Shown piece after piece: positions 53,901 to 64,000 of a stretch of DNA of 64,000 nt (position 1 is the first letter of the stretch; every line of letters starts with the position of its first letter). The translations under genes were made by a program, and so were the position numbers. The DNA is from Neoarius graeffei (Eukaryota > Chordata > Actinopteri > Siluriformes > Ariidae), in contig NC_083578.1 of assembly GCF_027579695.1 (NCBI RefSeq), forward strand, positions 3,177,960 to 3,241,959. Direction: 5' to 3'. Under the pieces are notes generated by a model. It made no database searches, was not told the origin of the DNA, and saw nothing but the letters and a program-made list of their open reading frames with translations.

Positions 53901-56900
53901 CTGTTAGTTAGCATGTAAAAACAGAGTTATGCGAACATCTCATTCTCATTATCTCTAGCCGCTTTATCCTTCTACAGGGTCGCAGGCAAGCTGGAGCCTA
54001 TCCCAGCTGACTACGGGCGAAAGGCGGGGTACACCCTGGAGAAGTCGCCAGGTCATCACAGGGCTGACACATAGACACAGACAACCATTCACACTCACAT
54101 TCACACCTACGCTCAATTTAGAGTCACCAGTTAACCTAACCTGCATGTCTTTGGACTGTGGGGGAAACCGGAGCACCCGGAGGAAACCCACGCGGACACG
54201 GGGAGAACATGCAAACTCCACACAGAAAGGCCCTCGCCGGCCCCGGGGCTCGAACCCGGACCTTCTTGCTGTGAGGCGACAGCGCTAACCACTACACCAC
54301 CATGCCGCCCTTATGCGAACATGAATAACGTTAACTTATCTGAAGTCCTTTCAGAAATGTTTGAGCATAATCTTGCCAAATAAACAGAATGTAGAAATCT
54401 TTCTTTTCTAGTGACATTAGCTACCTAATATGATTTTGAGTTTGAAAAGAATTTGCTAGCATGTCAGGTGGAGCCTCAGCGCTACAGGTTCTACAAGCTT
54501 GTCAGTAAATCCAGTAGGTTGCTTGAGAGGCGTTAGGTTTTGTAAGTGCTGTGGCAATAATACAACAATGCATTGACAGAAAATGTACTTTTAATACTTA
54601 AGTATTTTTAAAAGCAAGTACTTCAGTACTTTAACTTAAGTAAAAATTTGACTGTACAACTTTCACTTGTATCGGAGTCACATTTGACCGCGGGATCTGT
54701 ACTTTGACTTAAGTAACGAAGTTGGGGACTTTGTCCACCTCTTAATGGGTTAAATGCAAAGGAGGAATTTCACTGTGCTTGAGTGTACATGTGACAAGTA
54801 AAGGCGCGGTGCAGACTCGTGTCACTGCATACATGTCAACCTTTGGTCAATCAAACCTGTATAACCAACCTCCAAAATCCGTATTTCCCTTATAAAATCC
54901 GTATAAGATGCAAATTAAAATAATTTACCTAAAATTTGAATGATAATTAACAATGATATATCCAAGTTACTTTTTATTCAATATTAATAACAATAAACCT
55001 TCAGAATGAATACAAAGCTCCAATGTTCGACAAAAACACAAAGTGTCACTCTAATGTTCTGAATTGTACTCCATGACAGCTTTTTTAGCGCTCTGCACCA
55101 ATACCTCACGAGGCTGCATGTCACAGCAAGTGTCTGTGTTGATCTTGCCGGAGCGCCCATTCAGAATCTTTTCAGTCGCTAGTGAAAGTCGCTCAGGTGG
55201 AAATACGCGTTTCAAACAAAATGTTACTTCCCGGTTGGCAGGATTCTCGCAATGCGGTGTGCGCATGATTAAAAGTGGAATGAAGTCTTGCTACCACAAG
55301 ATAACGCGCGATTTCATAAGACTCTTTACTGGCTGTTTGTGCTGTCTGTGGTGTACAGTACGTTTGTAAATGTTATGCGCTCTTTTATCATTGTGGGAAT
55401 TGATTATAGCTCTAAATAAATATTGAAGTTTTTTTTAAAGAATCCATATAACTTTATTTGTACGCCCGTATACTATGTTTATTGCATCAAATCCGTATAA
55501 AATACGGACATTCCGTATAGGTTGACATGTATGTCACTGATCTACACTGAGTCACATAAAACACTTTGTTTTGAAATTGATAAAATAAATCCCAATCCCA
55601 CCTTCCCTTTGAATAGTTTTAGACCAAACTTTGGAGCATCTTTAGTGCTTTTAGGAACAGCGTTTTCTTTCATCATTTGTAATTCTTCCTCATGGTGATG
55701 AAGCGATTGGACGCCATTTTGCAGAGTCGCTCGAGGTGATTATGGAGAAATAGTCCGAATCTCTCGACCAATCAGCGCACGATTTTCTATAATCACTGAA
55801 GAAAATTCATCCACACTAACCACAATCCAGAATTCAAAAGTACTACGCTATAAAACTTATCAGTTTAACATCTTGAATGTGTCTCTTTCTTCAGTTCCTC
55901 GTGCCTTTCATTGTCATGTGTCTGTCTGCCTTTAGTTACTAGTTACGCCGTAAATGATGGATGTGTTAAAGACATTGACATGAAACATCTTTATAGATAT
56001 TATCTTTTTTCTTCCCTACAGTGAAGTTCCGCGTCGTCTCTCTGGATTCCAATTTCTTCACCAACAACCGGACGGTACAAAAACCTTTATCATTTCTCTC
56101 AATACATAAAAAAAAATGTATTCATCAGTAATTATAACCTTGCTTATTGTTTTTGTGCAATTTGATAAAACTGCTTTGGAAGCATTATTAAAAGTAAACA
56201 TTAATACACTTTTAGAAAACTAATCGCAGAACTTGAAAATAAATACAAAACAAGAAAAGAAAAGAATCGTATAATTAGAGTAATTCCCAGTAAAAAAAAA
56301 AATCATCCAATAAAAGAATGTATACAGTAATCTTTCCACAGTGCTCACTGATCCTTGTCGAAGTGAATAATAGTTAAAATAAAAACAGTTCGTAGCAGAT
56401 CATGTGGACTGATGATGCGATATGAAGAGAATATTTTAATGATAAAAACATTCAGAATATTTCAAGTGCTTCAAAGCAAATTAGAGAAAAATAAAAACTA
56501 ATTATGATTGAATTTCAACTTAAAAGTTTAAAAAGTTAAAGATTTAAAAGAGGTAAAAATATTTTTAATAATTTAAAAAGTCATGTAAAATGAAAGTAAG
56601 TAAAATAGAAATATAAATAAGTAATACAATAAATAACAATGAATTAGAATTAAAGGAATTTTTCTGGATTTAGTGTCTGAATTACAGTGGAATCATGATG
56701 AATATAAAACTTGATGATTTATGAACTCAGGATTCATAATAAGTTGCTATAACTGTACAGTTGTATATTTAACACATTTATAAGAGCCCTTTTTTCTTCT
56801 TTTTTCCAGTTTCCAAGAATAGACCTGCGGGTATGATGCTGGGAGCAACATTCAGCACTTATTATCTGAGATCTTCGTATATTTAGAATAAATATTTAGA

Positions 56901-59663
56901 TTAATAAGTGCATTTACTCTCTGAATAAATTTCTCAGCTCTAAATCATGTATGTTGTGTGTTTGGATTTCATTTTTAGGACCCGAACTCAAACCGTATTG
57001 GTCAGTGGTTGGACGTGTCGACGAACAGCGGTTTTGTGGATCTGTCTTATCCCATAAACTCTGAGGCCACAAACGGATTTTATGTCATTACTGTCTGGGA
57101 CAACAACCGTGACGAGATCGCAGAAACCTTCGAAGTCAAGGACTACGGTCAGGCCTGGGTTATTTTTACTAATGTACTTAGAATATTTTAGTGATGGAAA
57201 CACCAACCAATTAAGGTTTTGTCTTCACCCAAAAACCCTGAAATACAATGTTTGTCCAACCCCAATTCCAAAACAGTTGGGACACTGTGTAAAACATAAA
57301 AAAACAGAATGTGAAGATTTGCAAATCATGGAAACCCTATACTTAATTGAAAATAGTACAAAGACAACATATCAAATGTTGAAACTGAGAAATTAATTTT
57401 TTTTTTAAATTTGATGTCAGCAACATGTTTCAGAAAAGTTGGGACAGGGGTAACAAAAGACTGAAAAAGTTGTATCCGGCTAAAAAAAAAAACTAATTAG
57501 GTTAATTGGCAACAGGTCAGTAAGATGATTGGGTATAAAAAGAGCATCCCAGAGAGGCGGAGTCTGTCAGAAGTAAAGATGGGGCGGGGTTCACCGATCT
57601 GTGAAAGACAAACAGTGCAACAATTTAAGAATTATGTTCCTCAATGTAAAACTGCAAAGAATTTGGGGATCACATCATCTATGGTCCATAATATCATGAA
57701 AAGATTCAGAGAATCTGGAGAAATCTCTGTATGCAAGTTACAAGGCTGAAAACTGACATTGGATGCCTGTGATCTTCAGGCCCTCAGGAGACACTGCATT
57801 AAAAGCAGACACGTGTCTGTAGTGGAAATCACTGTATGGGCTCAGGAACACTTCAGAAAACCATCATCTGTGAAAACACTTCATTACTGCATCCACAAAC
57901 ACAAGTTAAAACCAGATATAAACAACATCCAGAAACACCACCACCTTCTCTGGGCCTGAGCTCTTTTACGATGGACTGAGGCGAAGTGGAAAACTGTCCC
58001 GAGGTCTGACAAATCAAAAGTAGAAATTCTTTTTAGAAATCATGGACACCACGTCCTCCAGGCTAAAGAGGAGAGGGACCATCCGGCTTGTTATCAGTGT
58101 ACAGCTCAAAAGCAGCGTCTGTGATGGTATGAGGGGGCGTTAGTGCACATGACATGGGTAGCTTGTAGATCTGGGAAGGCATCATTAATGCTGAATGATA
58201 TAAACACGTTTCAGAGCAACATGCTGCCATCCAGACAAAATCTTTTTCAGGGAAGGCCTTCCTTCTGTCAGCAAGACAATGACAAACCGCTTTCTGCACA
58301 GATTACAACTGCATGACTCCTTAATAAAAGAGTCTGGATGCTAAACTGGCCTGCTGCAGTCCAGACCTGTCTCCTATTTAAAACATTTGGCGCATTATGA
58401 AGCTCAAAATACGACAAAGGAGACCCCGAACTGTTGAACAACTGAAATTGTATATCAGGCAAGAATGGGACGACATTTCTCTTTCAAAACTACAGCAATT
58501 GGTCTCCTCAGTTCCCAAATATTTACAGTGTTATTAAAAGTAGAGGTGATGCAACACAGTGGTAAACACACCCCTGTCCCAACTTACTGTACCTTACAGC
58601 ATGGATGTGCTACTGAAACTGGGTCTCTGGTATTTATTGATGATGTGACTGCTGACGAAATCTGCAAGATGGGTTCTGAAGTGTACAAGGTGAAATTATC
58701 TGCTCACATTCAGAAAAATGCTTCACAATTCATTGGCCGGAGCTTCACAGTGCAGATGGATGAAGACCTGATGCATGTTTTCAAAGCATCCCAAGACCTT
58801 ATGAAGGAAAAAGATGTTGAATGTCCTGCAATGACCAAGTCAATCACCAGACGTGAATCTAGTTGAGCTACGTTTCACTTGCTGAAAGAACTGAAGACTG
58901 CTGCTGTAAAGTTCTGGCAGAACATCACCAGGGGAGATGTCTGGCGATGTTGATGCGTTCCAGACTTCAGGCAACCAAAGGATTCACAGCAAAGTATTAA
59001 AAATGACAATTTAAATTATGTTCAGTTATGTTAACTTTTGGTCCCTTTAAAAGGGGTGTGGGGAACGTGCTGGAATTCCAACACCCTTTACCCTCAAACT
59101 AAAACTGAATGTAACTTTATCAATATCCAAATACTTATGAATGAATTGATGCATCCTTTTGGATTTTAAATGTAAACATTCTTTTGAATATTGTGTTCTT
59201 ACCTCAAATAGAAACGTTCGACGCTTTTACACAAACAACTCTGCAGTTGGCAAGAAATTAGTGCTTGGACCCCTGAGATCACTGCTTCTGGCTATATCCC
59301 TCCTCCCCCCAAATCTTTTTACTGTTTTGAATAAAATAAGAGATTGAAATAAGATCTTCATGGAATAAATGATCTTGCCCGACACATCATCACTGTTTAT
59401 CCTCTTGTACAGTGCTGCCGAAGTTTGAGGTGACGGTGGAACTTCCTCCAGTTATAACCATCCTGGAGACGTCCGCTACCCTGAAAGTGTGTGCAAAGTG
59501 AGTGTTCATGACTCAGTAAACGTCTGGTTCATCGCTCCAGGTCATGTGTACATTTTTGAACCAATACCATTGTAAAAACATATTAACACTTTCATGCATC
59601 AGATACTATAAATCATCTCCAGATGTTTAGATGGTTTAATTCATTATAATGATAAGTTTTTCT

Positions 59664-59697
<34 letters not shown>

Positions 59698-60598
59698 AGC
59701 TCATAATTTATTTTATGACATCTTAAAAAGCGAATGTTTAAACACTCTTAATTGGTTTTAATTGATGATCTGTGTAGACGCTTTAGACAGAGATACTGTA
59801 TTGGACTGATATACAGGATCAGGAACAGCAACAGTTTAATGGATGAATATGATGAAGGATAATGGTGTTTAAAACATTGGAGTGGTTCTGGAGGTGATTT
59901 ATAGCTAATAATATTTTTCAAACAGCTTAGTGTGGACACTGTACATGTAATAATGTCTATAATGTAAATCTCACTTTTAAAACAATATTGTTATTCATTA
60001 TAATATTATAAAAGTATTCCTCCATGATATTAGCGTTCCATTCTCTGCAGATATACGTATGGGAAGCCTGTGATTGGTACAGTGAGGGCGAGGGTCTGCC
60101 ATAACAGTTACAGTTACTGGGGTTTCATACGAGGAAGCCCACCACCACCAGACATCTGCAAAAATTACACCCTGCAGGTTCGTCTGCTGACTCAAAACTC
60201 TCAAAAATCAACAGACAGTGCTCCGAAGTAAAGTTGCTACACTTCCAACCCTTTTGCTCCCTTTAACCTGACTGATAAACACTTAGCTGTAATGCTTTAC
60301 ATTAAAGTTATTGTCACTTAGAGCTCTCCACGGGAACATTCTTTTAAAATCCCACTCCTGATGCTAATCACAGTACATGCATCAGGATTAAAACAACCAT
60401 GATCGGTGTTTAGTGATGGACCTTTTTTCTGCTTTAGACTGACAGGACGGGATGTGCACAACATGTTTTAAGTCTGAATGAGTTTGACATAAGGAATTCA
60501 CGCTATCAAAGAACACTCACTGTTCAGACCGAGGTGGAAGAATCCGGCACTGGTAAGAGATTCCTAAATCCAAATCCAAGCCTTTAATAATAACGCCT

Positions 60599-60637
<39 letters not shown>

Positions 60638-61200
60638 CTTCATATCAGGTCTTGACACATTAAAATATTTATTATAAATGAAATAATAATAATAATAATA
60701 ATAATAATAGGGGCGGCACGGTGGTGTAGTGGTTAGCGCTGTCGCCTCACAGCAAGAAGGTCCTGGGTTCGAGCCCCGTGGCCGGCGAGGGCCTTTCTGT
60801 GTGGAGTTTGCATGTTCTCCCCGTGTCCGTGTGGGTTTCCTCCGGGTGCTCCGGTTTCCCCCACAGTCCAAAGACATGCAGGTTAGGTTAACTGGTGACT
60901 CTAAATTGACCGTAGGTGTGAATGTGAATGGTTGTCTGTGTCTATGTGTCAGCCCTGTGATGACCTGGTGACTTGTCCAGGGTGAACCCCGCCTTTCGCC
61001 CGTAGTCAGCTGGAATAGGCTCCAGCTTGCCTGCGACCCTGTAGAAGGATAAAGCGGCTAGAGATAATGAGATGAGATAATAATAATAATAATAATAATA
61101 ATAAGATGGGCAGCATGGTGGTGGAGTGGTTAGCACTGTCACCTCACAGCAAGAAGGTTCTGGGCAAAGGGGCGCTGTTAGCATGGCTGCCCACTGCTCT

Positions 61201-61233
<33 letters not shown>

Positions 61234-61648
61234 CATTGCTCACGTGTGTGTGCATGTGTGTGTTCACTGCTTCAGTTGGGTTAAATACAGAGGAGGAATT
61301 TCACAAGTTTAAGTGTGATAAATAAAGTTCTTCTTCTAAATCATAAATGTTTATCCTGGATGTTTACACATAGAGTCTGTGTTTCACTGCAAATGCAAGA
61401 AATGTGTGTTTAATGAATGAATGAATAAATAAATAAATAAATAAATAAATTGATTACATAAACTACAAATATATATTTTATATTCAAATAAATATATCAT
61501 GAATATCTTCTATTTTGGCAAATAAAACCAATACAAATATTTTAAGCCTGTTTCTAGATTTTATTGCTAATTTCAGATATATTGGCCTTAAATTCTTTCA
61601 AGTGAAATAAATTTTTTTCTTTAAGTCTTATATTGTTCATAGTAATCC

Positions 61649-61710
<62 letters not shown>

Positions 61711-61902
61711 TTTATATACTACTGGGGACCAAATGTCCCCACAAGGATAGTAAAATCTGATAATTTTGACCTTGTGGGGACATTTGGATGGTCTCCATTA
61801 GGAAATTGCTGTTGTGTTAAAAAATAAAAATAAATAAATAAAGAGCCAGAAAGTTTCTTTTTCATTACTGAGGTTAAGGTGAGGGTTGGGATAGTGAAAC
61901 GA

Positions 61903-61947
<45 letters not shown>

Positions 61948-64000
61948 GAGGACAATGTTGCTACCAAAGAAAGATTCCAGCTACCATTTTAGCTTCGTGC
62001 AGTAAACTTGCCTGTAGCTCCAGTTGCAAAATAAAAGGAATCTCTGCCTCAAACTTGTCTTTGACGACCAACTTCATTTATGTCATTCTGGCGTAAGCAG
62101 GAATGTAATTGTTTTTACATTTATTTATCTTGCAGGTGTGATTATGCAGGGTTCAGGAAACTCTCAAATAACAAATAATATGGTCATGATTTCATTTGTC
62201 GATTCACCAACAACCTATAAGCCTGGAATGATGTATGAAGGAAAGGTAATTATGACACGGACCTCTTCGTCATTACATGGTGCTAGTGTACTAGTTAACC
62301 ATGCTGGTTAGGTGAACTATACTAATTATCCAGATTTGCTAGCCAGCCAATAAACACTGACTAATCTCTCATATTGTGTACTTAAAACCAGTATAAAGTT
62401 CTATTAACAGGTTCACTAACATTTGGAAACTTTTACAGGATATTGTGTCATTAACTCTCGGAGTTGACCATGCTAGCTAGCTAGTTAACAATTTACTACG
62501 GTAGTTACTATGGTAACCGTTGTGTAATTAAACTCAGTATTCTGTACTGTTTATTACAGTCCATCGAGTCTATTTTCTTCTTTCTACTCTAGCTTGGATG
62601 ATTTGAGGCTTTCGTTTTATTCTGACATTTTCCTCTGATGTACATTTTTATCCTTCTCTGTAGATCGAAGTGACCGACCCGAACTCCAATCCCGTGAAAA
62701 AGAAACCCGTATATCTGACTCTCAATTACGGCAATAATATAAACTCAGTTCAGACGCTGGTTACAAATGACGACGGGATCGCATCGTTTTCCTTCGACGC
62801 CAAACCATGGGGTCAGCAGCAAGTCAGTTTAAAGGTGGGCGGAGTCTTTGTTTCCTTTTTTAGACAAAAAAAAACCCTTTATGTTCAGTTCCTGTGAAAT
62901 AAAAAGGCCCACATGTTCATAGAGATTTAGTTATGTGAAAAAAATGTGACTAATTTTCATTTTTTAAAAACAAATTTGCTTCACAGAATTTTGCCACCAT
63001 GAAATGTAGTGAATCTGTGTTTTCAATAAATATTATAGACTTATAATAAATAAAGATGAAGCACTTACTGTTACCACCCTGAAGTTGATTATTTTCCTCT
63101 AACAGCCTGTTCTGAAGAGTATTGAATATTCCTCTTATACCACAGCAAGGACTACATTTTTTAAATTAATTAAAGCATTACAAGTGTACTTTTATTCATT
63201 TATAGTGATGTAATGTTGTGTAATATCCATAAAACAAGTTAGTTCCTGTTCTCAGTTATGTTATAGCAGCGATAAACAGTCGTTCCCTCACCAGTTTTTT
63301 TTCTCTCTCTAAAAGTTAATAAGACAAAAAAAAGGTCATGTTACTTAGAAACCACAAAGTGTAAACTTCTATGTCCTGAAGGTGTCAGAAAACTTTGAGT
63401 TCCAGCTTTACTTGTTACAAAGAGCCAACACTGGAGGCTCCTTTAAAATATTAGAAGTAGTGCATTAATATAACTCAGAGCTGTCAGAGCTGCTGCTATA
63501 GAAAATTAATCAACACCTTCTGACCAATCACAGTCCAGAACTGAACAGCACTGTGGTATCATGTCCTGATGCTTTGTTTCCTGTTTTTCTCTTGATCTTT
63601 TTAGGCACAATATGAAAAGACTGAGAAACCAGTTCTATTTGAAGATAATCAGCTCAACCCATACTACCCCACCGCCTACCTCACTCTTCAGCCGTTCTAC
63701 TCCAAGAGCCAGAGCTTTATTGAACTGAAGAGCATCTCAGAGCCTTTCAGCTGTGATGGAATTGCTCTTGTTACGGCTCAGTTTGTGATAAAAGACTCAT
63801 TCAGACCCTGGGATCCATTCGAACTACCCGTTGACCCAATCAAGCCATCCATTAAGCCCATCAAACTACCCATTGAGCCTACCGAGCCACCCATTGACCC
63901 TATCAAACTACCCATTGAGCCTACCGAGCTACCCATTGACCCTATCAAACTACCCATTAAGCCTATCAAACTACCCATTAAGCCTATCAAACTACCCATT
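47966..64000 (+). CDS. a2ml: Alpha-2-macroglobulin-like protease inhibitor, 5' part (12 exons, open at right edge)
   Basis: Exons: 47966-48042, 50769-50949, 51741-51894, 56022-56074, 56810-56830, 56979-57147, 59413-59497, 60051-60177, 60438-60552, 62136-62245, 62664-62834, 63605 to beyond 64000. All visible borders are GT-AG and frame is kept for 553 codons. Residues 1-20 are a signal peptide (SAVLLLIPGIIA, then QQISDD), so the product is secreted. The macroglobulin domains follow in family order: IYLVAVTSQAEGGTTETLC (MG1), ETDKPIYKPGQMVKFRVVSL (MG2), DYVLPKFEVTVELP (MG3), KYTYGKPVIGTVRARVC and DSPTTYKPGMMYEGK (MG4), and the start of MG5. The 21-nt exon 5 matches the small exon of the family. 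The bait region, thioester and receptor-binding domains lie beyond the window, so the inhibitory mechanism cannot be checked. Exon 12 contains an unusual heptapeptide repeat. The exact paralogue is uncertain. Confidence 0.92.
48250..50350. repeat. 46-bp minisatellite (about 40 units) in intron 1 of the macroglobulin gene
   Basis: The unit reads GGGAATACAAAGGTTT, then GGGAATATAGGGCCCA, then GGGAATAGGGACTT, 46 bp in all. Spacing was checked at 48481 and 48527. The core from about 48400 to 50160 is highly homogeneous and the edges degrade. The unit is free of stop codons in all three minus-strand frames, giving a 630-codon ORF with a 46-residue period. Confidence 0.96.
50351..50768. other. End of macroglobulin intron 1
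   Basis: This is AT-rich intron with nothing recognisable. It ends in a T-rich acceptor tract before exon 2. Confidence 0.5.
50950..51740. other. Macroglobulin intron 2, no recognisable element
   Basis: This is AT-rich intron. I see no gene or classifiable transposon. Confidence 0.45.
52000..52200. repeat. Dispersed intronic repeat, copy 1
   Basis: The phrases TATAGCAGCTATAAACACTC, GTTCCTTCACCAG and TGGAGACTCCTTCCAT recur in diverged form at 63230-63470 (same gene, intron 11). The last phrase also occurs near 25265 in ccdc157. No terminal repeats are seen. Confidence 0.55.
53179..54743 (+). mobile_element. Non-autonomous hAT-like element with a BED-type zinc-finger remnant
   Basis: The ends are inverted: CAGAGGTGGACAGTAATGAA at left, and the right end reads GTCCACCTCT. 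The plus-strand frame 53538-53756 includes FKCLLCLPKMNHITTYKNSP and SNLQKHIEGYK, a BED-finger-like CX2C...H pattern found at the start of hAT transposases. The catalytic domain is missing. Confidence 0.75.
53940..54309 (-). mobile_element. tRNA-derived SINE (family A), antisense, within the hAT-like element
   Basis: This full-length reverse copy is flanked by TTATGCGAACAT on both sides. Confidence 0.93.
54828..55533. mobile_element. 706-bp DNA transposon with TCACTG target duplication
   Basis: The inverted ends are CATACATGTCAACCT and AGGTTGACATGTATG. The 6-bp repeat TCACTG flanks it at 54822-54827 and 55534-55539. The uninterrupted homologue of the target is at 43590-43610. It contains a 71-codon minus-strand ORF (55266-55051). 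Confidence 0.85.
55051..55266 (-). CDS. Unassigned 71-codon ORF inside the 706-bp transposon
   Basis: The frame includes ENPANREVTFCLKRVFPPER, LSLATEKILNGRSGKINTDT and CCDMQPREVLVQSAKKAVME. The composition looks protein-like, but I do not recognise the family. It may be a remnant of the transposon's own protein. Confidence 0.4.
   Translation of the reverse strand: MRTPHCENPANREVTFCLKRVFPPERLSLATEKILNGRSGKINTDTCCDMQPREVLVQSAKKAVMEYNSEH
56075..56809. other. Macroglobulin intron 4, no recognisable element
   Basis: This is very A/T-rich intron. Nothing is recognised. Confidence 0.5.
57256..58584 (+). mobile_element. Tc1-like element (family 3), near full length, decayed
   Basis: The left end is CCAACCCCAATTCCAAAACA followed by GTTGGGAC, and the right end is CTGTCCCAACTT. 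Transposase phrases on the plus strand are SMVHNIMKRFRESGEISVCK, LRRHCIKSRHVSVVEITVWA and QEHFRKPSSVKTLHYCIHKH (HTH region). A degraded catalytic half with many stops follows. It is homologous to 18956-20100. Confidence 0.82.
58590..59345 (+). pseudogene. Tc1-like transposase C-terminal fragment (family 4)
   Basis: The plus frame 58585-58866 reads ETGSLVFIDDVTADEICKMG, VYKVKLSAHIQKNASQFIGR and SFTVQMDEDLMHVFKASQDL, the region between the second and third catalytic residues of another Tc1-like family. The DNDPKHT motif has decayed. A stop then breaks the frame, and the A/T-rich 3' part follows. It abuts the family 3 copy directly. Confidence 0.7.
59498..60050. other. Macroglobulin intron 7, with a (TC)n run
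   Basis: A TC run lies at 59670-59697. Nothing else is recognised. Confidence 0.5.
60604..61103. repeat. ATT/AAT microsatellites around a SINE
   Basis: There are an ATT run at 60604-60635 and an AAT run at 60683-60708 that resumes at 61076-61103 after the SINE. The SINE therefore inserted into a trinucleotide repeat. Confidence 0.9.
60710..61076 (+). mobile_element. tRNA-derived SINE (family A) in an AAT repeat
   Basis: This near full-length copy has a small internal deletion. Both flanks are AAT repeat, so the target duplication cannot be delimited. Confidence 0.92.
61106..61335 (+). mobile_element. Chimeric SINE: family A-like head, family B-like tail
   Basis: The head GGCAGCATGGTGGTGGAGTG and CACCTCACAGCAAGAAGG resembles family A. 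The rest (GCCCACTGCTCTGGGTGTG, a GT run, CACTGCTTCAGTTGGGTTAA, AATAAAGTTCTTCTT) matches the tail of the B-type SINEs at 42588 and 52972. Confidence 0.75.
61336..62135. repeat. Macroglobulin intron 9 with GT and AAAT microsatellites
   Basis: The runs are AAAT at 61420-61449, GT at 61650-61708 and GT at 61906-61943. Sequence around 61715-61800 contains an imperfect inverted repeat (GGGGACCAAATGTCCCC with TTGTGGGGACATTTGGATGG), which suggests a short MITE-like piece. Confidence 0.7.
62246..62663. other. Macroglobulin intron 10, no recognisable element
   Basis: Nothing is recognised beyond short GCTAGCTAG-type repeats near 62470. Confidence 0.45.
62835..63604. repeat. Macroglobulin intron 11 with dispersed repeat, copy 2
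   Basis: Phrases near 63230-63470 (TATAGCAGCGATAAACAGTC, GTTCCCTCACCAG, TGGAGGCTCC) match the repeat at 52000-52200. The remainder is AT-rich intron. Confidence 0.5.
63824..64000 (+). repeat. In-frame 21-bp repeat in macroglobulin exon 12
   Basis: There are eight full units and one partial unit, starting at 63824 and then every 21 bp. Each encodes a heptapeptide of the form LPIxPIK or LPIEPTE. The array continues past the window edge and follows AQFVIKDSFRPWDPFE, the equivalent of the AHYILNG strand in mammalian A2M. Confidence 0.95.

Larger units (their letters stand above)
52972..54804 (+). mobile_element. SINE (family B) split by a hAT-like element
   Basis: The 5' part (52972-53178) carries GGCCTAAAGGTTAGAGAAGC and GCCCTTGAGCAAGGCACTGA. 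The 3' part (54744-54804) continues with GGGTTAAATGCAAAGGAGGA and the AAGTAAAG tail. The 1.56-kb block between them is inserted DNA. Confidence 0.75.
52315..55790. repeat. Modular repeat Y-X, copy 2, with nested insertions
   Basis: Module Y (52325-52855) and module X (52858-52970, resumed at 54805-54827 and 55534-55790) are homologous to 43885-44400 and 43440-43870 but in swapped order. Module X is interrupted by a family B SINE carrying a hAT-like element, and by a separate 706-bp transposon at 54828. Confidence 0.7.

Noticed and set aside
63778-63999. Minus-strand ORF with MGSLIGLMGSLIG repeats
   Set aside because: It is the antisense reading of the exon 12 heptapeptide repeat.

Overview
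The window is animal nuclear DNA from a teleost fish. It has spliced vertebrate genes with GT-AG introns, dense tRNA-derived SINEs, several Tc1-like transposons, Rex1/CR1-like and R4-like non-LTR elements, hAT-like elements and long CA/GT microsatellites. The exact species cannot be read from the sequence. Most of the 64 kb is repeat-derived.

Three protein-coding genes can be assembled exon by exon. (1) sf3a1, minus strand, 9281 down to 233, 15 exons, 786 codons, complete: subunit 1 of the SF3a complex of the U2 snRNP. (2) ccdc157, plus strand, 9999 to 28485, 9 exons, 698 codons, complete: a coiled-coil protein. Its head-to-head arrangement with sf3a1 leaves a 717-bp shared promoter interval, and the same pair is neighbours in mammals. 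(3) An alpha-2-macroglobulin-like gene, plus strand, starting at 47966 with a signal peptide. Twelve exons are visible and the gene runs off the right edge.

Layout: 1-9281 sf3a1, with a 2-kb mobile element in intron 4 and a SINE in intron 2. 9282-9998 shared promoter. 9999-28485 ccdc157. Its 12.1-kb first intron holds a Tc1 element split by a Rex1-like LINE, which itself contains a TA microsatellite carrying a second Tc1-like element and an R4-like LINE, plus two SINEs. 28486-47900 is an intergenic repeat field: a 1.5-kb near-pure purine tract, LINE ends, a fold-back transposon with 6-bp target duplications, a nearly intact Tc1 copy, hAT-like elements and SINEs. 46380-50350 carries two blocks of one minisatellite family on either side of the promoter and first exon of the macroglobulin gene. 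50769-64000 is the rest of that gene, with a second nested transposon stack in intron 3 and decayed Tc1-like copies in intron 6. Its last visible exon ends inside an in-frame 21-bp repeat.

The genes do not form a pathway. The most unusual observations are the 46-bp minisatellite that is stop-free in all three frames on one strand, the heptapeptide repeat inside a macroglobulin exon, the R4-like LINE sitting inside a TA repeat with a tRNA-like box A/box B segment at its 5' end, and the run of UG-repeat 3' splice sites in sf3a1 and ccdc157.
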